64,000 nt of DNA. It comes from Spiroplasma sp. BIUS-1. GTDB lineage: Bacteria > Bacillota_I > Bacilli_A > Mycoplasmatales > Mycoplasmataceae. Shown in pieces: positions 53,531-63,492 of this stretch. The notes beneath the pieces are model-generated. The model was not told where the DNA came from. It did not search any database and saw only the letters and a list, made by a program, of their open reading frames with translations. The DNA lies in assembly GCF_010365805.1 (NCBI RefSeq), contig NZ_CP048386.1, positions 806,001-870,000 of the forward strand, in the 5' to 3' direction. The stretch's first letter is position 1. Each line of letters starts with the position of its first letter. The translations under genes were made by a program, and so were the position numbers.

Positions 53531-56215
53531 TTTTTTATTATAACTATGTCTTGTTGTTAAACTGTCAATAATAGTTCTTGGACTGTTATGTTCTAGTTCA
53601 TTAACAACTTTAGAAATAGAGTCTAACTGATTGCTTATTTTTGAAAAATCTTCTGAAAGTTGATTTCCAGTTAATTTATTACCTAGACTTTCAATTAATC
53701 CTTCTAATTTAGACATTCTTTCTTCAATAGAGTTAAGTTTTTCTAAATCGATTGAATTAATATTTGCTTCAAATCTATTCAATAATTCTTCTTCTTTTTG
53801 AATAATGTCTTTTTTATTTTGTTCTTTTTGATATTCATCATCATAACTTTCAAATGAATGATCTTTATCATGACTTTCCAATGTTTCAGGAACATTTGGT
53901 TCTACTTTTATGTTATTTATATTAAACATTTCAGCATTTGCACTTGGTGTTTCCATTGCTGGAGTTGTTCCAAATGCTGGAGCATTACTTCCTGATAAAC
54001 CATATTCTTCTTCATACTCAACTTCTGGTTCAAATGAAACAGGTCTTGATGAAACTTCTTGTTCACCTAACATATTAACATTAAATGAAGGTGGAGCTGA
54101 AACAGTTGTTCCAGGAGCTGCATTTGCAATTGCTGCTTGTTTTGCTTGAGCTTTTTTCATATCTTCCATCATAACTTGAGCAGCCAAGTCTGGTTGATCA
54201 AAGTTAAAGTCTGCATAGATAGTGTTTTTGTCAGCATCAGGATTTTCAGATTCTGCTAATTGGTTTAAATCCATATTTACAGCTCTTGCCATTTTTTGTC
54301 TTACAAATTCTTCTTCTAAACCTTGGTTTTTTGGTTTTGTTCCATGCACAACAGTTTGTGGTGCAACAAATTCGTTTCTCTTAGCTTCTCTAGCTGCATC
54401 TAATTGTTCTTGATCGAAATCTAAAACCATATTTGTGTTAAATACCGGTAAAGTAGAAACAGTTGTTCCAGGAGCTCCTTTTGCAATAGCTTCTTGTTTT
54501 GCTTGAGCTTTTTTCATATCTTGCATTATAACTTGAGCAGCCAAGTCTGGTTGATCAAAGTTAAAGTCTGCGTAGATAGAATTTGTGTCAGCATCAGCTG
54601 GCATATTTGATTCAGGCAATTGACTTATATCCATATTAACAGCTCTCAACATTTTTTGTCTCATAAATTCTGCTTCAAGACCTTTGTTTTGAGGTTTTGT
54701 TCCATGCACAACAGTTTGTGGTGCAACAAAAGTACCTAAAGCCTCTGGTTCTTTTCTTTCTTCTACGAAATTATCCATGTGGTTTTGGTCTTCTACTGCA
54801 AGAGTAAATGTTGGCGGTGCAGAAACTGTTGTTCCAGGAGCTGCATTTGCAATAGCTGCTTGTTTTTCTTGAGCTTTTTTCATATCTTTCATCATAACTT
54901 GAGCAGCCAAGTCTGGTTGATCAAAGTTAAAGTCTGCGTAGATAGAATTTGTGTCAGCATCGGCTTCATAATCAGATAATGGTAATTGTTCAATATCCAT
55001 GTTTACAGCTCTTGCCATTTTTTGTCTCATAAACTCTTCTTCTAAACCTTTGTTTTTTGGTTTTGTTCCATGCACAACAGTTTGTGGTGCAACAAAAGTT
55101 TGAGGAACCCCCGGTTTATTTCCACCAGAGTATCTATCATGTAAACTTTCAATTTCATCATCAACAGCTGTTGATTCTTCTCCACCAAAAGCTGCAGTAG
55201 CTTCTGATATTGAAGTTGATTTAAAGTTTGAATCCATATAGTTTTCACCTTCTTGATTTTCAATAGTCATATATGAGACATAGTAACTTTCAGGAATCTT
55301 TAATTTCTTAGCTAATGAATTTACTTTCATAACATTAAAATTAAATTTGCTAATTACTTTTGTTTGTTCTTTTTCGTTAAGAGAATCTAGTTTTGATTCT
55401 ATTTCTTCTCTTTGTTCAATTAATTTTGCTTTATTAGCTTTTCATTTTAGATAATACTTTTTAGCCTTACCTTCATTGTAAATGCTTTCTAACTGATCTT
55501 CAGTTGAATTTGGCAACGCAGAATTATCATTTATTTTTATTTGATCATTTTCTTTTTGAAAATCCTCTTGTTGGTTTTTCAAATCTACGTTGCCAATTAA
55601 CTTTCCCTCTTTAGATACCTCTTTTTCAAATTTTCTTTCTTCTTTGTAAATTGAAATTAAGTTTCTTTCTTCAGCGTAGTTATTTAAAGCTTCTGAATCA
55701 AATAGAACTGCTTCTAGTAAAACAAATGCAGTTAATACCAATACAGATACTATAACTAAGATAGTTTGGAATGTTAATAGTAACATTATTGCTGATATCA
55801 CCATTATTACTTTAACAAACGGTTTTGATAATTTTTGGTGTTTTCTAAGTCTTACTAATTCAATTATTGATATTGTTAGTAATGTTATAGCCACAGCGAA
55901 GATAACAATGATTCATGATAATACAGCAATCATGTTACCTGGGTTTGCACCACTTGGACCAAATTGACTTGGTATAGACATTTGATTTAATACACCATTT
56001 TGTCCATAAACTGGTGCAATGTTTTTACCAATACCCAATGACAGTGTCTTAAATAATTTATACAAGAATGTACCTGAAAATGCTTGTGCCCCTTCTGGTG
56101 TAGTAATTTGTGAACCAACCATTATATAAGCAACAGCTGTAGAACCAAATAATAATAGTCCAGCAGCAGCAGCTAGTGTTAATGATCATGCACATATAAT
56201 AAATATTGCGAACAT
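53519..56215 (-). CDS. Large membrane protein with three ~97-residue cytosolic repeats, function unknown
   Basis: 898 aa in one frame through UGA Trp codons. Hydrophobic spans near 3-32 (LAAAAGLLLFGSTAVAYIM), 95-120 (IIVIFAVAITLLTISIIEL), 130-150 and 150-170, then a charged helical segment to ~370. Three repeats begin at residues 374, 496 and 616, each opening FVAPQTVVHGTKP and containing GLEEEFMRQKMARAVNMD, YADFNFDQPDLAAQVMM and APGTTVSAPP. The C-terminal ~100 residues form a coiled coil (ERMSKLEGLIESLGNKL). The repeats are strongly conserved, so they look like binding modules. It follows the 715-aa gene by 19 bp in one operon. TAGGAGG precedes the ATG. Confidence 0.8.
54083..55096 (-). repeat. 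Three imperfect direct repeats encoding ~97-residue modules
   Basis: Copies at about 54806-55096, 54440-54730 and 54083-54370, spaced 366 and 360 bp. Nucleotide blocks such as the one for YADFNFDQPDL are nearly identical in all three, so the array probably arose by tandem duplication within the gene. Confidence 0.9.
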
Positions 56216-56234
56216 AATTTTTTCCTCCTAATTT

Positions 56235-58382
56235 TTAAAGTTTTTCTCAGTTACCTGGAACTGATATTAACTTTTTGTCCTTGTCTTTATTTTTTTCATT
56301 AGCAAATGATTCTTCAATGCTAATTGGTTTTCTATTAGATAAATCTTGATTCATCTCTTTTAACTTTCCTTCGATTTCATTCCTGGGTCTAGGATCAGCT
56401 ATTTTTTCACTTCTTGCCGATAATGGACTTTGAATGTTTATTCCTTCAAAGGGATTTGCATAAGGATTTAAAATAACTTCTTTTTTAGAAATTATTGATG
56501 GGTCAAATCCTGACTCACCTTTCCTTTCTAATCTGTCTAACTCTTCACGTTTTTCTTGTTCTAGAATTTCCATTTTTTTAGCTTCTAAAACTTGATCTAC
56601 ATGAATTCTCAGATTAGAATCGATACCCGGATCGTAATCCTCTTCCTCTTCAAAAGCTTCTTCTTGATGGTCTTTTGCAAAACCTGGAAGTTGAGATGAG
56701 TTGTGTGTATCTACAAAATTACTGTTTGATATTCCTGGAATATTTCCAGTGAAGTTGCTATCTTCTTTATCGTAAGTGAGCATTATTTCATTTTCTTCAG
56801 GTCTTTCAAAAAGATCCATAGAAACATCTTTTAACTCTTCTGTAAAGAATTGATCTAAGCTACTTTCTTGTTTGATTTCTCTAACAGGTTCTTCTACATT
56901 TCAAGTAGGTTGTTGGAAAGTATCTTGTGGCTGAGCAACCATTTTTTGTTGTTCATAATAATTTTCTTGTGGTTGTATACTTTGATAATTATTATTTTGT
57001 TCCACTATAGTTTCTTGTTGTTGTGGAACTTGTTGTACAACCTTTGTTTCTGGTATTAGTATTTCATCAGAAACGACATAGTCATAATTGTATAGTATTT
57101 CTTCTATAACTCTTATGTCAATGACTTCTCTATCAACGTTTATAACACAAGAAACATTTGGTATTTTCATTATCAAGTTAGAAACAAACTCATTTATAAA
57201 TAATATTTGTTCTAATTTAACATCTTTAGAAGCATTTAAAACAATATTTATAGGTTCATTAAAACCATATGATTCAAATAGAATTTTAAACTCATCTACA
57301 AACATACCTATTGGATCAGCTGTTAGATTTAATTCTTCAAGAATAAAATCAATTTCAGATCCTGTCTTTCCTCATTCGGTTGCAGCTAAGAATAGCGAAG
57401 TTCGCTCTCAAAGATCTCTTTTGTCATCTAAAGTAATAACTTCAGGTAAACTGTTAATAAATCTTTTTAACATGAACAAGCAAGGAGAAGAATATAGTAC
57501 AACTTTTGATAAATCAATATCCACTAAATTCACAAGCTCTTTTTTATCTATAAGATTAGGAGAATCAACAATTAATATGTTTTTCTCTTTTATTTCATTT
57601 GAATTTTTTAAATTTAGATAATTATTGGTTGTTATTATTTTATCTGTATGAATTTCAACTTCCTCTGTTTCGAAGAAATCATCAAATTTTTCATCAAATG
57701 ATTTCTGAAGCATCAATTCGTCTTCTACATTATTATTTAGGTTTGCATTATTGTATGTAAACTCATCTTCTCGTTCAAATGAAGGCATTGATGGTTGCTG
57801 TTGAACAAAACTTTGATTCATTTGAGGTTCAAATGAAGGCATTGATGGTTGTTGTGGTGCAAAATCCTGACTCATTTGAGGTTCAAACGAAGGCATTGAA
57901 GGTTGTTGTGGTGCAAAATCCTGACTCATTTGAGGTTCAAACGAAGGCATTGAAGGTTGTTGTGGTGCAAAATCCTGACTCATTTGAGGTTCAAATGAAG
58001 GCATACCACTATTATTACCATCTAAAGGACTTCCGAATGAAGGTGCTTGACTTATTGATGTGCCATTATTAGATCCTCCGAACTGTTTTTCGAAGTCTTC
58101 CATAGTTCTATTTGAACTTTGCATCATTGGTTGAGAGTCTGGTGTAGATTCGGGCAAGTTGTCAAAATCATTATCCATAGCCATTCCAAAAGGAGGAACT
58201 TTGCTTTGATTTGTTTCTCCAATTAGAGTTTTAATGAAAGAAGGTACTACAGCTTTGTCGTCAGTGAACCCCATTTGAGCTCCTAACCTAGCGTATTTTT
58301 CTCTTTCTTTTTCAAGTTCGCTACGTTTTTTGTCTTCTTCCTCGCGTTTTTTTCTCATTCTCTCGAATGGATTTACATACAT
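56235..58382 (-). CDS. 715-aa low-complexity protein with 18-residue tandem repeats, function unknown
   Basis: 715 aa in one frame through UGA Trp. Residues 8-32 are a charged helix (RMRKKREEEDKKRSEL). Residues 127-198 are four copies of an 18-residue unit MPSFEPQMSQDFAPQQPS. Residues ~250-460 look like a folded alpha/beta domain: strands KNILIVDSPN, VVLYSSP, INIVLNAS, CVINVD and DYVVSD alternate with helices, as in a Rossmann or MinD/ParA-like fold, but no Walker A is visible. The rest is Gln/Glu-rich (QQQETIVEQNNNYQ). No membrane span. AGGGGGTG lies 5 nt before the ATG. First gene of an operon with the 898-aa protein. Confidence 0.75.
57789..58004 (-). repeat. 54-bp minisatellite (4 copies) within the 715-aa gene
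   Basis: Four in-frame 54-bp units; the first three are almost identical in DNA and the fourth has diverged (QMNQSFVQQQPS). A fifth partial unit MPSFER follows. Copy number could vary between strains. Confidence 0.9.
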
Positions 58383-58409
58383 AAAGGCACCCCCTAAAAA
58401 CTTAATAAT

Positions 58410-58418
58410 ATTATATCA
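58410..58418 (-). promoter_or_regulatory. Proximal promoter of the 715/898-aa operon (extended -10)
   Basis: Minus strand TGATATAAT, the same extended -10 as the ecf promoter. Start near 58403, about 20 nt before the ATG, leaving room for AGGGGGTG. Confidence 0.6.
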
Positions 58419-58590
58419 TATTTTTTTAAATTTTTACCCACATTTGATTGCAATGGTAGATATAGTTTGATATGATATATACTTTTTTTTGATAGCAAAT
58501 TTAATAAATTAAAAAGAAGAAGTAAGTAAATTAGCCTCTAAATACTGTTTAAAAACCCCGTCTTTTCTGTTTATTAACTTTTACAAAATT

Positions 58591-58599
58591 ATTATATCA
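58591..58599 (-). promoter_or_regulatory. Distal extended -10 box
   Basis: A second TGATATAAT on the minus strand, 208 bp before the 715-aa gene, with the 16-bp palindrome 17 bp upstream of it. It could give a long-leader transcript of the same operon. Confidence 0.35.
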
Positions 58600-58615
58600 T
58601 AAAAAAACATAATAT

Positions 58616-58631
58616 ATTACACTAGTGTAAT
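58616..58631. promoter_or_regulatory. 16-bp perfect palindrome, possible operator
   Basis: ATTACACTAGTGTAAT is an exact palindrome in the region upstream of the 715/898-aa operon, near the expected -35 zone of the distal promoter. Its form suits a dimeric repressor site; it lacks a loop, so it is not a hairpin terminator. Confidence 0.5.
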
Positions 58632-58668
58632 TCTAAAATCAAACTTTTTACAAAAATTAATCATAATA

Positions 58669-58691
58669 AAAACCCTTAAAATAAGGGTTTT
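58669..58691 (-). terminator. Terminator after the 430-aa membrane protein
   Basis: AAAACCCTTA / TAAGGGTTTT 10-bp stem with a 3-nt loop and T-run on the minus strand, 10 bp past the stop at 58702. Confidence 0.9.
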
Positions 58692-58701
58692 TTGATTAAT
58701 T

Positions 58702-59994
58702 TTATTTATTTTCATTTATTTTTTTAAACTTAACACCTAATATTGTGTAAATTGTAGCTAGAAAACTTAAACTTATAACTGTTTGTGAAATATATTTTAA
58801 GCCCGAAACTCATGGTTCTGGGATTGTATTTCCTGCTTTAAAATTACCATAAACACTTTGTAGATATGTATTGCTTAAAGCTTCATTGTTTATACCAATT
58901 GCATTTGTGTTTCATAAGTTAGTTATTCTTTGAGCTTCATGAGCAGAATATGCAATAACTATTAATACCAACATAATTTCTAATAACAATATATAAAATT
59001 CTATGGCAAATGTTCTTCTTGAACTTTTTCAATTTTGAATATAAGCAACAGAAGAGATCAATATGTTAGCTATCAAGAAACCAGAAACTATTATAGGCAA
59101 TATTTTAATTGCAAAATAAGAACTATTTGATACCGTCGCTATAGATTCTCCCGACATAGGTTTATATAAATCTGAAACTATAAATGTTCAATTTAACATT
59201 GTGTTCATTTGAGTTCCATGTAAAGACATATTGATTATATAAACGAGTGGAGCTACAAAAACTAAACTTGTACCTATAATTAGTCAAAATAATATGTTTT
59301 TTCTGCTAGTTAAAGAGAATTTATTAAGAAAGTCTTTAACTTTAGATTGATTTAAATTTCTTGAAACAACATCATTTGAAAGTAGACTCTTTTGATTGTT
59401 ATTTTTTAATCAAATATTAAAACAAAGTATAACCACTATTATTTTTAAAATTGTTAATCATCATAGCAAAGTATCAGAAGATCACTTGTACTTTTTATCC
59501 CCATACATTTCTGAAAAGAAATTAGACATATCTGATATTTCTTTTATGTTTGAAGAAACTTTGCCTTGAGCTAAGAACTCAAATAAATTATAAAATTTTG
59601 TATATGAGTGTTCTGATATTGCGCTTAAAACTATACTTGATACAGCAAAGAATGCAATCAATATTATATAAGATAGTTTATATAAATCTTTTGTTTTTGA
59701 TTTTAAAACCAAAATCAAGAAGCTTGTCATTATAGTTCCAACAACAAGGAATGAAAAAGATCCTCAAGCAAAGAAATACATTACAAACTCATTTGATATG
59801 ACATTCTTCCCGAAATTATCTTTTACAACAGATATATTGTCAAAATAATGCTTAAGTGATGGATTAATACTCAAAATAACAAGATAAGTTATTGTGGGTA
59901 TAAACAAAAGAGCAAACACTATCAAAGTTTTTGTTAGTAATTGCTTTTTATTTTTGAATTTATCTACCGCGAAAATATCTTGTATTTTATCCAT
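58702..59994 (-). CDS. Unknown multi-span membrane protein
   Basis: 430 aa with UGA Trp. About ten spans, for example TLIVFALLFIPTITYLVIL (~20-40), FLVVGTIMTSFLILVL (~80-100), ILKIIVVILCFNIWL, ILFWLIIGTSLVFVAPLVY, ILPIIVSGFLIANILISSV and FYILLLEIMLVLIVIAY. Charged loops such as KNNNQKSLLSNDV are cytosolic. No family recognised. Start at MDKIQD (59994) with AAGGAGA upstream inside prmC; it overlaps prmC by 8 bp, so it belongs to the prfA-prmC transcript. Confidence 0.75.
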
Positions 59995-60823
59995 GACTCT
60001 CCTTAGAAGTAATAACAAACATTCTTCAGTTGTTTGCATAATCTTTTTTGAAATCTATATTATATTTTACTATTAAAGGTGAAAAAAGTTTTTCCAATTC
60101 TTCTTTTTGTGAAAAACCAAATTCACAAAATATTGTTAATTCTTTATTTAAGTTATAAAGAAAATCTAAATCGTTGAATAATTTTTCGTAAAAGATTAAT
60201 CCATTATTTTCTGCAAAAAGAGCAATATGAGGCTCGTAGTTTCTCACACTTTCTCCAACATTTTGATCTTCGATATCTATATATGGTGGGTTTATTGTTA
60301 TTACATCTGGTTTTACATTTACTTTTTTAAAAACTTCTAGATAATCAGAACAAATTAATTGTCCTTTAATTTTATGCTTATCTAGATTGATTTTAGTAAC
60401 CTCTAAAGCCTTTGGTGAAATATCACTTAAATAAAGATTTACACTATCATTTATATTTTTTATGGATATACCAATACATCCACTGCCACAACAAACATCG
60501 AATAAATTTTTTTCATCTAAATTAAGTTTTAAAACTTCTTCAACAATTAATTCAGTTTCAGGTCTAGGTATTAGAACATTTTCATTTACATAAAAATCCG
60601 AATTATAGAAATATTTATTTTCCAAAATGTATGCTAATGGTTTTTTAGTATCATTAAATTCATTTGTAATTTTTCAAAATAAATCTGATTCATTCTTGTG
60701 TAACTCATTTTCAATTACAAAGTTAAAATCAGATTTATTTGTTATTTTAATAATTATTTCTTTAAATTCATTTTGTGTAAAAATTTTAGGAACAGTTTGT
60801 TCTTTTAATTTACTTACTTTCAT
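59987..60823 (-). CDS. prmC: Release factor glutamine methyltransferase PrmC (HemK)
   Basis: 278 aa with two UGA Trp. N-terminal helical domain (1-90), PRPETELIVEEV, SAM motif FDVCCGSGCIGISI and the glutamine-binding NPPYIDIED (NPPY). C-terminal NNWRMFVITSK with UGA Trp matches the family end. It methylates the GGQ glutamine of release factors; its substrate RF1 is encoded immediately upstream (2 bp gap). The start MKVSKLKEQ at 60823 has no strong binding site and is probably coupled to prfA. Confidence 0.95.
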
Positions 60824-60825
60824 AA

Positions 60826-61911
60826 TTAACCTTCAATATGTTGAGTAATTAAATTTTTTTGTTCATCATTTATAAGTTCTATGATGATTTCATCTAAATT
60901 ACCTTCCATAACTTGATCTAACTTATTTAAAGTTAAGTTAACCCTGTGGTCAGTAACTCTGTTTTGTGCATAGTTGTATGTTCTAATTTTTTCACTTCTA
61001 GCACCAGTTCCAACAGCATTCTTTCTTAAACTAGCAGCTTCACTTTGTTGTTTCTCTAACTCAGCTTCATAAACTCTTGCTCTAAGAAGGGTCATTGCTT
61101 TATCTTTGTTATCATGTTGACTTCGTCCATCTTGTGAGGCTGCAACAATACCTGTTGGGATATGTGTAATTCTAACAGCAGAGTCTGTTGTATTAATGTG
61201 TTGACCTCCAGCACCTGACGCTCTGTAAGTATCAATTCTTAAATCTGCATTTTTAATTTCAATTTCAACATCACTTACCTCAGGAAGTACAGCAACTGTT
61301 GCTGTTGAAGTTTGAATTCTACCTTTTGATTCAGTTTTAGGAACTCTCTGCACTCTGTGACTTCCTGATTCAAATTTCATTTTTGAATAAACTTTATCTC
61401 CCTTTACCATAAATGATATTTGACTAAATCCACCAGCAGTTGATTCATTCATATCCATAACTTCTATTTTTCAATTATTTTTCTCTGCAAATTTTGTGTA
61501 AAGTCTAAATAAGTCTCCCGCAAAAATGTTTGCTTCATCTCCACCAGCTGCTCCCCTGATTTCAAAAATAACATTCTTGTCATCATTTGGATCTTTGGGC
61601 AATAGCAATACTTCTAGTTGCTCTTCAATTGCAGTAATTGCTTCTTGTCCTTCATCTAGTTGAAGTTTAGCCAAACCTCTCATCTCTTCATCTTTTTCTG
61701 TTTCCAACAATTGTTTTGCTTCTTCAATATCTTGAGTAACTCTTTTATATTCTTGATATTTTTCCACAATTTCTTGAAGAGAAGATCTTTCTTTATTTAA
61801 TTCTGTAAGAAGTTTGATGTCTGTAAGTGTTTCTTCTTTTTGTAAAGTTTCATCTATAGAGTTAACTCTACTTTCCATTACATCTAAAGCTTCTAAAGTT
61901 TTCTTGTTCAT
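60826..61911 (-). CDS. prfA: Peptide chain release factor 1
   Basis: 361 aa with one UGA Trp (NNWKIEVMD). The GGQ motif is [17 protein letters not shown]; the stop-codon recognition region PxT is in domain 2 with [10 protein letters not shown]1 reads UAA and UAG, which fits a genome without UGA stops, where RF2 is usually absent. All stops I inferred in the window are UAA or UAG. TAGGAG precedes the ATG. Confidence 0.97.
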
Positions 61912-61920
61912 ATTTTTCTC

Positions 61921-62523
61921 CTATTCTGGTTGAATATAGCAATGTCTACATCTTGCTTCATATTTTTCGTTTGCAGATATAACAATAATTGGTTCGTCAG
62001 CACGAGCCGGTTTACCATCAATTATTCTTTGTGTTCTATTTGCATTACCACCACATGAGTGACAAATTGATGTTAATTTATCTACATACTCTGCTTCAAC
62101 CAAAAGTCTATCTACATTTTGAAATGGATTATTTTTAAAGTCTTTGTCTAAACCATTAACAATAACAATAACTCCTTCAGTAGCAATTTTTGAGATTACT
62201 TCTACAACATCAGTATCTAAAAACTGCACTTCATCTATTCCAATTATATCAATTTTTTCTTTATCATTTTCGGTTCTAAAAATATCAAATAATTCTTTAC
62301 TATCTTTAACAGGAATTGACTCTATACTCATTCCTGAATGTGAAAAGATATCTTTTTTTGAATATCTGTCGTCAATTGAAGGTTTAAATACCAAAACATT
62401 TTGTTTTGCATATTTATATCTTTTTAATCTTCTTATAAATTCTTCTGTTTTACCAGCAAACATACAACCTGTTATTAATTCAATTCAACCCCTTTTACTT
62501 TTTGGGTTCATTCTATAGCTCAT
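61921..62523 (-). CDS. tdk: Thymidine kinase
   Basis: 200 aa with one UGA Trp (GWIELITG). P-loop GCMFAGKTEE, IIGIDEVQFLDTD with the catalytic Glu, and four zinc cysteines in CHSCGGNANRT and CRHC. Phosphorylates salvaged thymidine to dTMP. AAGGAGA precedes the ATG at 62523. Lies 12 bp after the DHH gene and 9 bp before prfA, a common mollicute and Firmicute tdk-prfA-prmC order. Confidence 0.96.
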
Positions 62524-62535
62524 ATTATTTTCTCC

Positions 62536-63483
62536 TTATTTTATAAGATTTTTCAAATCCTTGAAAAGATCCTCTAATTGTTTTCAATCTTTAACTTTTG
62601 CTCCAGAAGCCAACTTATGACCTCCACCATTGTAATTAACTGCAACTGAGTTTATATCAAAATTTCTACTTCTTATTGAAACTTTAATTTTTTCACTATC
62701 TGGCGTTTGATAAGCAAGCGCTCATATTTTTATTTCTTCAATACCTGAAAGAACTGTTAGCGCACTTTTTATTTCTTCTTCTCCAAGTTTTGTATTTTCA
62801 AAAAATTCCTTGCCTACTTTTATATAAGCTAAGTCATTATTTTCTGAAAACTCAGCCATACCAAAAGCTTTGTTGTGTCACTTAGCTAAATCTAATTTTT
62901 TTAAAAATAAATCAGAATATACTTCTGTGATTATAACACCAGCTTCAACAAGAATTTTAGCAGCTTCAAAAGTATTTCCATTTGTTTTTTCAAAGAGGAA
63001 TCTTCCTGAATCTGTTATTAATCCATAGTAAAGATATGTTGCTGCTTGTCTAGTAATTTTTAAATTATTTTCTTTTGCTCAAAGAGTTATTACTTGTGTG
63101 CATGCAATAGCATTTGGATCAACTATTTTGTTTTTAGCAAAGTCATCTACTTCTAAGTGATGATCTACTTTAAAAACTTCTTTAACAAGTTCTTTAAATT
63201 CAAAATCTACTCTATCAAAATTGGCAACATCAACTGTTATTAATAAAGATGAACTAATTAATTCTTTACTTAAATTTAATTCATCATCTTCTCTTATTCC
63301 TTGATTTAACTTTTCTCCAACAACATAAACATTTTTATTTTTGAAGTTATTTAAAATAATTTCTCTAAGACCATAAGCGCTTCCTTGAGTATCTCAATCA
63401 GGTGAAACATGTTTTGAAATTATTATGTTTTCATAGTCATTTATTTTTTCTAATAAAACATCGTTATTAATTTTATTTTTCAT
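62536..63483 (-). CDS. nrnA: DHH-family phosphoesterase, NrnA-like
   Basis: 315 aa with UGA Trp. DHH domain: HVSPDWDTQGSA (metal Asp), VDVANFDRV and KVDHHLEVD; DHHA1 domain with the glycine motif NGGGHKLASGAKV. Members degrade nanoRNA (2-5 nt) and dephosphorylate pAp, or hydrolyse cyclic di-AMP products. I cannot separate NrnA from a GdpP-stand-alone DHH by eye, but there are no membrane or GGDEF parts. AAGGAGAG precedes the ATG. Confidence 0.85.
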
Positions 63484-63492
63484 GTTCTCTCC

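Larger units (their letters stand above)
58383..58701. other. 319-bp non-coding region with promoters and a palindrome
   Basis: Very A/T-rich, no credible ORF or structured RNA seen. It contains, from right to left, the terminator of the 430-aa gene, a 16-bp palindrome, a TGATATAAT box at 58591-58599, an undescribed stretch (58440-58585), and a second TGATATAAT box at 58410-58418 next to the 715-aa gene. Confidence 0.7.

Noticed and set aside
53519-55330. A separate 603-aa gene starting at 55330
   Set aside because: The frame continues upstream without TAA or TAG through the membrane segments to an ATG at 56215 with TAGGAGG; no binding site at 55330.
56235-57305. Separate genes starting at 56819 and 57305
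   Set aside because: Both are internal Met codons after UGA Trp in the frame that starts at 58382.
57789-58004. Regular repeats resembling a CRISPR array
   Set aside because: Units are contiguous 54-bp in-frame copies without unique spacers, inside a coding sequence.
57088-58072. Plus-strand open frames of 177 and 97 aa
   Set aside because: Antisense to the 715-aa gene; the 97-aa one is only the reverse of the 54-bp repeat.
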